DNA of 64,000 bases, taken from contig BMVA01000005.1 of NCBI GenBank assembly GCA_014650475.1, positions 242,079 through 306,078 on the forward strand, given 5' to 3'. The notes beneath the pieces are model-generated. The model saw only the letters and a program-made list of their open reading frames with translations, ran no database searches and was not told where the DNA came from. The stretch's first letter is position 1, and every line of letters begins with the position of its first letter. Shown here one piece after another: positions 17,798 to 26,270 of this stretch. The translations under genes were made by a program, and so were the position numbers. Origin of the DNA: Streptomyces albogriseolus (GTDB lineage: Bacteria > Actinomycetota > Actinomycetes > Streptomycetales > Streptomycetaceae).

Positions 17798-19351
17798 ATG
17801 ACCAGCAGTCCGCGACCGGCCTCCACACAGGACGTCGCGCGGGACGGCCGCGGCGGCGGCAACGCGATGGCCCTGTTCGTCATCGCCTCGTGCCAGCTGA
17901 TGGTGGTGCTGGACATCACCATCGTGAACATCGCGCTGCCGCACATCCAGCGCTCCCTGGACTTCTCGACCGCCAGTCTGTCGTGGGTGGTCAACGCCTA
18001 CACCCTCACGTTCGGCGGGCTGTTGCTGCTGGGCGGCAGGGCCGGTGACATCCTCGGCAGACGGCGGGTGTTCATCTTCGGCGTGCTGTTGTTCGTGCTG
18101 GCGTCCCTGCTGGGCGGGCTCGCGCAGAACGCGGGTCAGCTGCTCGCCGCCCGTGCGCTGCAGGGCGTGGGCGGCGCGATCGCCTCCCCGACGTCGCTGG
18201 CGCTGATCAGCACGACCTTCCGCGAGGGGCCGGAACGCAACCGCGCGTTCGGGGTGTTCGCGGCGGTCTCGGCGGGCGGCGGCGCGATCGGGCTGCTGGC
18301 CGGCGGCATGCTCGTCGAGTGGCTGAACTGGCGGTGGGTGCTGTTCGTCAACGTGCCCATCGGCCTGCTCATCGCCCTCGCCACCCCGCGGTACATCAAG
18401 GAGTCCGAGCGCCATCCGGGCCGCTTCGACGTGACCGGCGCGCTGACCTCCACGGCCGGCATGGTGCTCTTGGTGTACGGCTTCATCCGGGCCGCGCAGG
18501 ACGGCTGGCGGGACCCGCTGACGCTGGCGTCGTTCGCGGCGGCGGTGGTCGTGCTGGTGACGTTCGTGCTGCTGGAACGGCGGTCGCCGCAGCCGATCAC
18601 ACCGCTGCACATGTTCGCGGACCGCAACAGAGCGGGCACGTACGGCATCATGCTGTGCCTGGCCGCCGCGATGTTCGGCATGTTCTTCTTCCTGACCCTG
18701 TTCGTGCAGAACGTGCTGGGCTTCAGCCCCCTCCAGGCGGGCCTCGCCTTCCTGCCGGTGAGCGCGGTCATCGCGGTCGGCGCCGGGCTGGCCTCGCGGT
18801 TCCTGCCGGTGTACGGGCCGAAGCCGTTCATGGTGGCGGGCGGTCTGTTCGCGGCCGCGGGCCTGGCGTGGCTGACCCTGACCGATGTGCACTCCACCTA
18901 CGCGGGCAGCGTGCTCGGTCCGATGCTGGTGTTCAGCTTCGGCATGGGCATGGAGTTCGTGTCGCTGACCTTGATGGCGCTGTCCAACGTGCCCGTGCCG
19001 GAGACGGGCGCCGCCTCCGGTCTGCTCAACACCACGCAGCAGGTGGGCGGCTCGCTCGGCCTGTCGATCCTGGTGACGATCTACGGCACGGCCAGCACGA
19101 ACGAGGCCGAGAAGCAGGTGACGCGGTTCCTGCAGCAGGCGACCCCGGCCGAGCGGCTGGAGTTCCGGCGCACGGGGGAACTCCCCGGGGAGTGGGGCGC
19201 CCAGGTCCTCACCGCCGGCGTGTCCGCCGCGTTCGTCATGGCGGCCGTTTTCGCCGGGCTCGCCGCCCTGATCGCGATGGTGGCGATCCAGGTCCGTCCG
19301 TCGGACCTGGAACGTCTCCAGGGCGGCGGTCCGGGTGGCCCGCCGGGGTGA
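17798..19351 (+). CDS. MFS multidrug exporter, DHA2 (EmrB/QacA) family
   Basis: A 517-residue drug:H+ antiporter with about 14 predicted membrane helices. TM1 carries the DHA2 signature VVLDITIVNIALPHIQRSL and TM2-3 the MFS motif GRAGDILGRRRVF. The ATG at 17798 follows GGAAGGGGG by a suitable distance. It diverges from the ABC transporter operon across about 215 bp, so the two exporters may share a control region, though no regulator of the TetR/MarR type is adjacent. It converges with the endonuclease gene, leaving only 10 bp between stops. Confidence 0.92.
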   Translation: MTSSPRPASTQDVARDGRGGGNAMALFVIASCQLMVVLDITIVNIALPHIQRSLDFSTASLSWVVNAYTLTFGGLLLLGGRAGDILGRRRVFIFGVLLFVLASLLGGLAQNAGQLLAARALQGVGGAIASPTSLALISTTFREGPERNRAFGVFAAVSAGGGAIGLLAGGMLVEWLNWRWVLFVNVPIGLLIALATPRYIKESERHPGRFDVTGALTSTAGMVLLVYGFIRAAQDGWRDPLTLASFAAAVVVLVTFVLLERRSPQPITPLHMFADRNRAGTYGIMLCLAAAMFGMFFFLTLFVQNVLGFSPLQAGLAFLPVSAVIAVGAGLASRFLPVYGPKPFMVAGGLFAAAGLAWLTLTDVHSTYAGSVLGPMLVFSFGMGMEFVSLTLMALSNVPVPETGAASGLLNTTQQVGGSLGLSILVTIYGTASTNEAEKQVTRFLQQATPAERLEFRRTGELPGEWGAQVLTAGVSAAFVMAAVFAGLAALIAMVAIQVRPSDLERLQGGGPGGPPG

Positions 19352-19361
19352 GGAGGCCGGT

Positions 19362-20246
19362 TCAGCGGCCTTCGCGGGGCAGCCGCAGGTCGGCGACGAC
19401 CGGCCGGTGGTCCGACGCGTCGGTGGCGTGCGTGCGGGCGCCGGTCACGGTGATCCCGTGCGAGACGGTGATCAGGTCGATGCGCTTGTGCGGTGCGATC
19501 GCCGGGTAGGTGGGGCCGGCGTCCGGCGCCGCGTCGCGCAGGGTGTGCCACAGGGGCGCCAACTCGGGTGCGGACGGCTCGGCGTTGAAGTCGCCGACCA
19601 GAATGTTCGGCCCCCGGTCGTCCGCGAGGACGTCGAGCATGTCGCCGACCTGGGCGGCGCGGATCGACGGGTCGGCACGGTAGTCCAGGTGCGTGGAGTA
19701 GACGTGGGTCCGTACGCCCTTGACGCGGATCACGATCTCGGCGAAGCCGGGCGCCGGGGCGGGCACCGGGTCGGGGGTCTGGGTGGAGAGCCGGGTGATC
19801 TCGTGGTTCTCGGCGTGCAGCACGGGGTGGCGGCTGAGCACGGCCACGCCGTACTGCCGGCGCTCGCCGCCCTCGCCGGCCGGGTCGAGGTCGTAGATGG
19901 GCGCGAAGAAGACCCGCATACGGAGCTTCTCGGCGAGGGCGCGGGCCTCGTCCGCGAAGGCGCTGCGCTCGCCCCAGTGGACGTCGACCTCCTGCAGCCC
20001 GATGACGTCGGCGCGCAGGGCGCGCAGGGCGGCGGCGGTGCGGTCGAGGTCGAAGACCTGGTCCTCCCCCGCGCCCGCGTGGATGTTGTACGTGGCCACG
20101 CGGAGCGGCACGGCGGGGGCGCGGGAGCCGGACGGGGAGGCGCCCTCCGCCGCTGTGGCCGGGGCCGCGGTGAGCGACAGGACGGCGGCGAGGAGGGCGG
20201 CGGCGACACGGGCGGTGCGGGCGGGACGTCTGAGTCCTGGCGGCAT
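19362..20246 (-). CDS. Secreted endonuclease/exonuclease/phosphatase (EEP) family protein
   Basis: A 294-residue exported EEP-fold hydrolase. A cleavable signal peptide ends about TAAPATAAEG. Metal and catalytic motifs follow: VATYNIHAGAG, IGLQEVD (metal-binding Glu), YSTHLDYRADP, LVGDFNAEP (Asp/Asn) and the terminal SDHRPVVADL (catalytic His). Family members cleave nucleic acids or phosphodiesters/phospholipids (DNase I- or sphingomyelinase-like); the substrate here cannot be named. The start at 20246 has AGGAGAAGG just upstream. A 17-bp hairpin lies immediately before that Shine-Dalgarno sequence. Confidence 0.88.
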   Translation of the reverse strand: MPPGLRRPARTARVAAALLAAVLSLTAAPATAAEGASPSGSRAPAVPLRVATYNIHAGAGEDQVFDLDRTAAALRALRADVIGLQEVDVHWGERSAFADEARALAEKLRMRVFFAPIYDLDPAGEGGERRQYGVAVLSRHPVLHAENHEITRLSTQTPDPVPAPAPGFAEIVIRVKGVRTHVYSTHLDYRADPSIRAAQVGDMLDVLADDRGPNILVGDFNAEPSAPELAPLWHTLRDAAPDAGPTYPAIAPHKRIDLITVSHGITVTGARTHATDASDHRPVVADLRLPREGR

Positions 20247-20264
20247 GCCTTCTCCTGTGTGCGG

Positions 20265-20303
20265 ATGCGGTGGTGACGCACGGTCAGTGCGTCACCACCG
20301 CAT
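20265..20303 (-). terminator. 17-bp perfect hairpin between hydrolase and EEP genes
   Basis: Arms ATGCGGTGGTGACGCAC and GTGCGTCACCACCGCAT with a 5-nt loop. It lies 77 bp past the stop of the leftward hydrolase operon and 19 bp before the EEP start codon. Terminator is the simplest reading; its closeness to the next ribosome-binding site also allows a role as operator or mRNA stabiliser. Confidence 0.6.
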
Positions 20304-20379
20304 GGAAGCACAGGCGGGGCCGGCGGCCGGGCGCCTTGGCCGTTCCTTTTCCCGCCGGCCCGCTCCCGGTCACCGCGGC

Positions 20380-21303
20380 TCATGGCGGCGCGTCGGCCGC
20401 GGTGACCGTGCGGACGAGCGCGAGCACGGTGTCGGTGGTGTGCTCCAGGTGGCTGCGGCCGTCGGGCCGGCGGGTGTGCGGGCTGATGTAGCTGCGGCGG
20501 CCCAGGTGGGTGGCGGGGTCCAGGCGGTGCACGGTGATCTTCCCGGCGCGGCGCGCCCGGTTCCATCCGCTGCCCTGCAGCAGCGGCCACCGCTGCGGGA
20601 AGAGCCAGGCGCCGACCCGTTCGATCCGGTCGTGGGCGCTGGTGAGCTGGTGGAGGTGCAGGGCGCGGGTGAGGTCGTTGGCGCCGTTGTGGAAGCCGCC
20701 GAGCGTGATCAGCAGCAGCGGGGCGCCCAGCTGGGCGTGGAGTTCCGCGACCGCTCCGGTGGCGACCTGGGCGCCGCCGCTGTAGCTGAGCAGCACGACG
20801 GGGACACCGCTGTCCGGCCGGTAGCCGGCGCGCCGGAGCTGGCCGGCGATCTGGGCGCCGACGGCACGGTTGTAGAGGGGGCGGTAGCGGCGGTCGGCGG
20901 CGACGAAGATCTGCATGACGTTGTGCAGGAACAGCAGCAGCCCGGCGTGCCGGCGGATCCGCACCCACACCGGCCGGTCGGCGAGCGGGGCGGCCAGCGG
21001 TGAGTACGGCTGCACCTGTCCCAGCACCCGCAGGTCCGGCGCGGCGGCGATCAGCGCCTTGACGAGCTGTCCGCCGTCGCGGGTGTCCGTGAAGCGCCGC
21101 TTGCCGATGCCGTCCAGGTAGACCAGGTAGGCGGCCGGCGGGCGGTCGGGGCCGGCGCCCCGGGCGTAGGGCACGCCGGGCGGGAGATCGGCGCCGGGGC
21201 TGCGCCAGCCGGCGGTGTAGAGCATCACCTCGTAGCGGGCGAGCAGCGCCTCGACGAGGAGGACCGGGCCCAGCACGAGGGCGACGAGCGGGAACCAGGT
21301 CAT
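20380..21303 (-). CDS. Membrane-anchored alpha/beta-hydrolase-like protein
   Basis: A 307-residue protein with one N-terminal membrane segment (MTWFPLVALVLGPVLLVEAL) and a lipase-like body. The nucleophile elbow is probably SYSGGAQVATGAVAEL. Asp and His candidates (DRIERVGAW, THLGRRSYISPHTRR) follow. An active hydrolase acting at the membrane face is plausible but not shown. It is the last gene of a three-gene operon; its ATG overlaps the stop of the preceding membrane-protein gene as ATGA, so they are translationally coupled. I do not recognise a characterised homologue. Confidence 0.7.
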   Translation of the reverse strand: MTWFPLVALVLGPVLLVEALLARYEVMLYTAGWRSPGADLPPGVPYARGAGPDRPPAAYLVYLDGIGKRRFTDTRDGGQLVKALIAAAPDLRVLGQVQPYSPLAAPLADRPVWVRIRRHAGLLLFLHNVMQIFVAADRRYRPLYNRAVGAQIAGQLRRAGYRPDSGVPVVLLSYSGGAQVATGAVAELHAQLGAPLLLITLGGFHNGANDLTRALHLHQLTSAHDRIERVGAWLFPQRWPLLQGSGWNRARRAGKITVHRLDPATHLGRRSYISPHTRRPDGRSHLEHTTDTVLALVRTVTAADAPP

Positions 21304-21785
21304 GCCGCCGCCCTCCGGGTCCGCGTGGTGCCGATCCGTCCGACGAGGCGCCGTACGGCCTCGACGGCCGCGGCGAGGCCGACCCCGGCGGCGGTCACGC
21401 AGGCCGCGGCGGACCAGCCGCCCACGCCGCTCGCGGCGGCGACCGGCCCGGCCAGTCCGGCGCCGACCCCGGTCAGCAGCATCAGGTGCAGCGCGGGGCC
21501 GAGCAGCGGGAAGGCGATGACGGCGCCGAGCAGCATCGGGGCGACCTGTCCGGCGGTCCAGCCGGGCGCGGCCCCGGACGCGGCGGCGTGCGGCAGCAGC
21601 TCGGCGAGGGTGTACGCGGTCAGCGGCCACAGGGCGATGACGGCGCTCTCGACGGCGGTGCCGGTGAGCAGCAGCCCGGCCACGACGGGCGGCGACACCC
21701 GGGGGCGGCGGGCGACGAGGGGCAGGATGCGCCCGGCCGCTTCGGACAGCCCGGCGAGCAGCACGAGGGCGACGACGGAGGGCAT
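21300..21785 (-). CDS. Small integral membrane protein of unknown function
   Basis: A 161-residue protein with about four hydrophobic helices (for example VVALVLLAGLSEAAG, VAGLLLTGTAVESAVIALW, MLLGAVIAFPLLGPALHLML) and a basic C-terminus GRIGTTRTRRAAA. No enzymatic motif is visible. It lies between a glycosyltransferase (3-nt gap upstream) and a membrane-anchored hydrolase (ATGA overlap downstream). It may therefore be the scaffold or transport component of a glycolipid- or glycoconjugate-handling unit, an inference from operon structure only. Confidence 0.7.
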   Translation of the reverse strand: MPSVVALVLLAGLSEAAGRILPLVARRPRVSPPVVAGLLLTGTAVESAVIALWPLTAYTLAELLPHAAASGAAPGWTAGQVAPMLLGAVIAFPLLGPALHLMLLTGVGAGLAGPVAAASGVGGWSAAACVTAAGVGLAAAVEAVRRLVGRIGTTRTRRAAA

Positions 21786-21788
21786 GCT

Positions 21789-22991
21789 TCAGTGCTCCCG
21801 CTTCTCGTGGGGTCCGGTGCGGCGCAGGAGAGCCTCGATCTCGTCGGCCGCGCGGAGGTGTCCGCCCGCCTGCCGCTGGGCGGTCCGCAGGGCGCCGGCC
21901 GCCTCCCGGAAGCGGGGCTCGGTGAGCAGGCGTCGGGCAAGGGCGTGCACGGCGGCCTCGGTGGCGGCCTCGGGGCGGACGGTCAGCCCGGCGCCGAGTT
22001 CCGTGACCCTGCGCGCCACCTGGGGCTGGTCGGCCCCCTGCGGTACGACCAGCACGGGCACGCCCGCGTACAGCGCCTCGTTGACGCTGTTCATGCCCCC
22101 GTGCGTCACGAACAGCGAGGCGCGCTCCAGCAGTTCGGGCTGCGGGACGAACCGGCGGGCGAGCACGTTGTCCGGGAGCGCGCCGAGCGCGGCGGGGTCG
22201 GTGTGTCCGGTGGCGACGACGACGGTGCCGCCGAGCGGCGCCAGGGCGGCGGCGAAGGCGCGCAGCGCCGACGGTCCGGCGTCGAACACCGTGCCCAGGG
22301 AGACGTACAGCACCGGCGGCCGCAGGAGGCCGAAGGGGAACGACGGGTCGTGCGGCCGGGCGCCGACGCTGGGGCCGACGAACCGGTACGTCCGGTCGAA
22401 GGAGGCGGCCTCGGGCTGGAAGGCGCGGGAGGTGAAGACCAGGTTGAGCGGCTGACGCGCGTTCACCAGGTCGACCAGGGGCAGCCCGCGGGTGCGGTGG
22501 CGGCGGGCGAGCAGCAGGCGCGCGCGGACGTAGCCGAGGAGGCTGCGGGGCCGTGTGACCGCCTCGGCCAGCAGTGTCCAGGAGGCGCGGGCGGGGCTGG
22601 GGACCCGGCGGCCGAACGCCATGGTGGTGAACAACGACACGGCGGGCACGCCGAGTTCGGCCGCGGTGACCGGCCCCCAGGGGCACGCGGCGCCGTGCAC
22701 GACCACGTCGGGCCGGGCGCGCCGCAGGTCGGCCAGCACGGCCGGCAGCGTCTCCAGGGCGGTGCGGGCGAGCTGTTCCAGCAGGGTGACGGGCGTCGGC
22801 GGACCGGCGAGCGGCGGACCGTCCCCGGGGTAGCGGTGCACGGTGGCGCCGGCGGCGGCCACGTCCGGCTCGAACGCGACGGTGGTGTGGTAGGTGACGG
22901 TGTGCCCGCGGCGCACCAGCTCGGCGACGACGGGCAGCGTCGGGTTGATGTGGCCGCGCAGGGCGACGTTGACGAACGCGACGGTGCTCAC
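21789..22991 (-). CDS. MGT-type glycosyltransferase (GT1 family)
   Basis: A 400-residue UDP-sugar-dependent glycosyltransferase of the macrolide-glycosyltransferase type. The acceptor half begins VSTVAFVNVALRGHINPTLP, with the conserved GHINP. The donor half has FVTHGGMNSVNEALYAGVP and VVPQGADQPQVARRV, the nucleotide-sugar signature. Relatives glycosylate macrolides or lipids such as diacylglycerol. GTG at 22991 is chosen because it places the first beta strand directly at the N-terminus; upstream in-frame sequence looks non-coding. It leads the operon with the membrane protein and hydrolase. Confidence 0.88.
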   Translation of the reverse strand: MSTVAFVNVALRGHINPTLPVVAELVRRGHTVTYHTTVAFEPDVAAAGATVHRYPGDGPPLAGPPTPVTLLEQLARTALETLPAVLADLRRARPDVVVHGAACPWGPVTAAELGVPAVSLFTTMAFGRRVPSPARASWTLLAEAVTRPRSLLGYVRARLLLARRHRTRGLPLVDLVNARQPLNLVFTSRAFQPEAASFDRTYRFVGPSVGARPHDPSFPFGLLRPPVLYVSLGTVFDAGPSALRAFAAALAPLGGTVVVATGHTDPAALGALPDNVLARRFVPQPELLERASLFVTHGGMNSVNEALYAGVPVLVVPQGADQPQVARRVTELGAGLTVRPEAATEAAVHALARRLLTEPRFREAAGALRTAQRQAGGHLRAADEIEALLRRTGPHEKREH

Positions 22992-23413
22992 CGTACGGCC
23001 CCCGTGGCGGAGGCGGGGCGGCGCCGCGTCAGGCCGCACCCTCTGCTGTCGGTCACGGCCCCTGGCGGTGCTGTCACGGGCCGGGGAAGGTCGTGCGGAC
23101 CCGAGCCACTCATCGTTCGTCCTCTCCTGTCACTCGGTCGACGCGGTCGCGTTCCCCTCACCGACCGCACAGCCCTCCGGTCTGTGACAGGGCGGGCTCT
23201 CAACGGCCGGGGATGTAACGAGCGTCACTCCACCCCCTGTCACCCTGGAACGGCGGCCAGGGTCCGTGCCCGGTACGGACGGGAGGGCTGATCCGCGGGG
23301 CCCGGGCGGCCCGCTGTACGGTGCGCGTAGGGGCCGTGGGCCCGTCCGGCTCCCGGACGCGCACGGTGGAGGCCGCTTGTAGCATGGTGAGCGCGGAGCC
23401 GGAAGGGGCGACC
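22992..23413. other. Divergent intergenic region with repeated TGTCAC motifs
   Basis: A 422-bp gene-free region between the leftward glycosyltransferase and the rightward sigma factor. CTGTCAC occurs at about 23070, 23127 and 23237, and as its reverse complement at about 23182 (CTGTGACAG). These resemble the -35 element of ECF41 promoters and may serve sigma-factor autoregulation or the glycosyltransferase promoter. No small gene is convincing. Confidence 0.45.
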
Positions 23414-24310
23414 ATGGACGCTCGGGACGCATCCGATGCCCTGGACCGGGCGACGGACGATTTCCTCGCGGCCCGTCCGCAGCTGTTCGGGATCGCGTAC
23501 CGGGTGCTCGGCAGTGCCGCGGAGGCGGAGGACGTCCTCCAGGAGACCTGGGTGCGGTGGCAGAACACCGACCGCTCCGGCGTCAGGGAACCGGCCGCCT
23601 TCCTCACCACGATCACCGCGCGCCTCGCCGTCAACGTCGCGCAGTCCGCGCGCGTACGGCGCGAGTCGTACGTCGGACCGTGGCTGCCCGAGCCTGTCGA
23701 CACCCGGCACGACCCGCAGCTGGGCGCCGAACGCGCCGAGGCGCTGGAGATGGCGGTGCTGCTCCTGTTGGAGAAGCTCAACCCGGTGGAACGGGCGGCG
23801 TACGTGCTGCGGGAGGCGTTCGACTACCCGTACAAGCAGGTCGCGGAGATCCTCGAGACGAGCGAGGCGAACACCCGGCAGCTGGTGAGCCGCGCCCGCA
23901 AGCATCTGTCGGCCGAGCGGAAGGAGCCGGTCAGCCCGGCCGATCACCGGCGGCTGCTCGAGGTGTTCCTGGCGGCGGCGCAGAACGGCGACATGCGGGT
24001 GCTGGAGAACGTCCTGGCCGCCGACGTGGTCAGTTATGCCGACGGCGGCGGCATCCGCGGCGCCTCGCGCGTCCCGGTGGTCGGACGGCTGCGCGTCTCC
24101 AAGTACCTGGCCGCCTTCGCGCCGCGCTTCTGGCCGCCGGCCGAGACCCGGTGGGTGGAGGCGAACGGGAACCCCGCCGTCCTTGTCACGGCCGGCGGGA
24201 ACCCGGTGGCGCTGCTGTCGGTCGACGCGTCCCGGGACGGCATCCACCGCGTCATGTGGGTGATGAACCCGCAGAAGCTGTCGCCGTACGTGGCGTCCCT
24301 GACCGCCTGA
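23414..24310 (+). CDS. ECF41-type RNA polymerase sigma factor with SnoaL-like C-terminal domain
   Basis: A 298-residue ECF sigma factor, longer than normal ECFs because of a fused regulatory domain. Sigma-2 region: QLFGIAYRVLGSAAEAEDVL; sigma-4 region: ALEMAVLLLLEKLNPVERAA and KQVAEILETSEANTRQLVSR. The SnoaL-like C-terminal domain (about 175-298) carries DGGG near residue 210 and the terminal motif NPQKL, matching the ECF41 DGGGK and NPDKL signatures. In ECF41 this domain replaces an anti-sigma factor. ATG at 23414 follows GGAAGGGG by 5 nt. Downstream oxidoreductase genes are the likely regulon, as is usual for this group. Confidence 0.92.
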   Translation: MDARDASDALDRATDDFLAARPQLFGIAYRVLGSAAEAEDVLQETWVRWQNTDRSGVREPAAFLTTITARLAVNVAQSARVRRESYVGPWLPEPVDTRHDPQLGAERAEALEMAVLLLLEKLNPVERAAYVLREAFDYPYKQVAEILETSEANTRQLVSRARKHLSAERKEPVSPADHRRLLEVFLAAAQNGDMRVLENVLAADVVSYADGGGIRGASRVPVVGRLRVSKYLAAFAPRFWPPAETRWVEANGNPAVLVTAGGNPVALLSVDASRDGIHRVMWVMNPQKLSPYVASLTA

Positions 24311-24423
24311 CGGCCCGGTTCCGGCGCCCGGCCCGGCGGCCGCGCTGCCCGGTGCAGCGCCGCGCGGGGTCGCCCGCCCCGCGTGGGGAGCGCATGCTGG
24401 GAGGTACCCGCGCGGCGTCGAGG

Positions 24424-24430
24424 TGTCACA
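24424..24430 (+). promoter_or_regulatory. TGTCACA motif, candidate ECF41 promoter -35 element
   Basis: An exact TGTCACA, the -35 motif described for ECF41 sigma factors, lies 56 bp before the GTG of the flavoprotein gene. A CGTC at 24442-24445 or CGTG at 24450-24453 could be the -10 element. The spacings (11 or 19 nt) are not ideal, so the -10 assignment is uncertain. Confidence 0.5.
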
Positions 24431-24485
24431 ACCCGAGCGGCCGTCCGGTCGTGGTCGGTGAGTCACCTCGACGATCGGAGCAATC

Positions 24486-26216
24486 GTGGCTGCCACCGAA
24501 CAACTTCTCTCCACCACGGTGCTGGTCATCGGCACCGGCGGGGCCGGCCTGCGGGCGTCCGTCGAACTGGCCGAGGCCGGTGTCGACGTCCTCGCCGTCG
24601 GCAAGCGCCCCAAGAACGACGCGCACACCTCCCTCGCCGCCGGCGGCATCAACGCGGCCCTGGCCACGATGGATCCCGAGGACAGCTGGCAGCAGCACGC
24701 GGCGGACACGCTCAAGGAGAGCTACCTGCTGGGCGACCCCCGCACCACCGAGATCGTCACCCGCGGCGCCGCCCGGGGCATCGACGACCTGGAGCGCTAC
24801 GGCATGGCCTTCGCGCGGGAGCAGGACGGCCGTATCTCGCAGCGCTTCTTCGGCGCGCACAAGTTCCGCCGTACCGCCTTCGCCGGCGACTACACGGGCC
24901 TGGAGATCCAGCGCACCCTCGTCCGGCGCGCGGAACAGCTGCGGATACCGGTGCTGGAGGGTGTGTACATCACGCGGATCCTCACCCACGAAGGCGCGGT
25001 GTTCGGGGCGTACGGCTTCGATCTGAAGGACGGCACGCGCTACCGGGTGCACGCGGACGCGGTGATCCTGGCGGCGGGCGGGCACACCCGGATCTGGCGG
25101 CGCACGTCGTCGCGGCGGGACGAGAACACCGGGGACTCCTTCCGGCTCGCCGTGGAGGCGGGGGCGCGGCTGCGCGACCCGGAGCTGGTGCAGTTCCACC
25201 CGTCGGGGATCATCGAGCCGGAGAACGCGGCCGGCACCCTCGTCAGCGAGGCCGCGCGCGGCGAGGGCGGCATCCTGCGCAACGCCCTCGGCGAGCGGTA
25301 CATGAGCCGCTACGACCCCGAGCGCATGGAGCTGTCCACCCGAGACCGGGTCGCCCTGGCCTCCTACACGGAGATCAAGGAGGGCCGCGGCACGGAGAAG
25401 GGCGGGGTGTGGCTGGACGTCTCCCACCTGCCCCGGCAGACGATCATGAACCGGCTCCCCCGGGTGTACCAGACGCTGCTGGACCTTCAGATGCTGGACA
25501 TCACCCGCGACCCGATCGAGGTCGCGCCCACGGCGCACTACTCGATGGGCGGGGTGTGGGTGCGCCCGGAGGACCACAGCACCGACGTGCGCGGCCTGTA
25601 CGCGATCGGCGAGGCGTCCAGCGGCCTGCACGGCGCCAACCGGCTCGGCGGGAACAGCCTCATCGAGCTGCTGGTGTACGGCCGTATCACCGGCCGGGCG
25701 GCCGCCGCGTACGCCGAGTCGCTGACCGCGCAGCCCCGTTCGGCCGCGGCCGTCGCACAGGCGCGGGCGGAGGTGGACGGGCTGCTCGCGGCGGACGGTC
25801 CGGAGAACGTCCGCGCCCTGCAGCGCGCCGTCCGGAACACGATGACGGAACACGCCGGCGTCGTCCGCGACGAGGAGGGGCTGCGCACCGGACTGGCCGA
25901 ACTCGGCGCGATCGAGAAGCGGATGGAGGACGTCGGGGTCCACCCGGACATCGCCGGCTTCCAGGATCTCGCCCACGCCTTCGACCTCAAGGCGGCGGTG
26001 CTGGCCGCGCGGGCCACGCTCGAGGCGGCGCTGGAACGGCGGGAGACGCGCGGCTGTCACAACCGCGGCGACTACCCGGACATGGATGAGGAACTGCGGG
26101 TCAACCTCGTGTGGTCGCCGGCGACCGGCATCACCCGGGAGAGTATCCCGCCGGTTCCCGAGGAGATCGCCTCCTTGATGGAGGAGATGCCGACGGACGG
26201 CAGGTTGCAGGAGTGA
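24486..26216 (+). CDS. Stand-alone fumarate reductase/succinate dehydrogenase-type flavoprotein
   Basis: A 576-residue FAD-binding oxidoreductase of the FrdA/SdhA/L-aspartate-oxidase superfamily. Seen: FAD-binding VLVIGTGGAGLRASVELAEA, substrate-domain SLAAGGINAALATMDPEDSW, the conserved HPSGI segment, AHYSMGGVWV, and EASSGLHGANRLGGNSLIEL; then the helical C-terminal domain. Length and order match the flavoprotein subunit. No iron-sulfur or membrane-anchor subunit gene is adjacent, so it may work alone (aspartate-oxidase-like) or with distant partners. GTG at 24486 has GGAG 5 nt upstream. A TGTCACA element suggests control by the adjacent ECF41 sigma factor. Confidence 0.88.
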   Translation: MAATEQLLSTTVLVIGTGGAGLRASVELAEAGVDVLAVGKRPKNDAHTSLAAGGINAALATMDPEDSWQQHAADTLKESYLLGDPRTTEIVTRGAARGIDDLERYGMAFAREQDGRISQRFFGAHKFRRTAFAGDYTGLEIQRTLVRRAEQLRIPVLEGVYITRILTHEGAVFGAYGFDLKDGTRYRVHADAVILAAGGHTRIWRRTSSRRDENTGDSFRLAVEAGARLRDPELVQFHPSGIIEPENAAGTLVSEAARGEGGILRNALGERYMSRYDPERMELSTRDRVALASYTEIKEGRGTEKGGVWLDVSHLPRQTIMNRLPRVYQTLLDLQMLDITRDPIEVAPTAHYSMGGVWVRPEDHSTDVRGLYAIGEASSGLHGANRLGGNSLIELLVYGRITGRAAAAYAESLTAQPRSAAAVAQARAEVDGLLAADGPENVRALQRAVRNTMTEHAGVVRDEEGLRTGLAELGAIEKRMEDVGVHPDIAGFQDLAHAFDLKAAVLAARATLEAALERRETRGCHNRGDYPDMDEELRVNLVWSPATGITRESIPPVPEEIASLMEEMPTDGRLQE

Positions 26217-26270
26217 GCGCGCAGGCGCACGCCCCCAATCATCCATCCACACCATGAAGGGAATCCAGTC

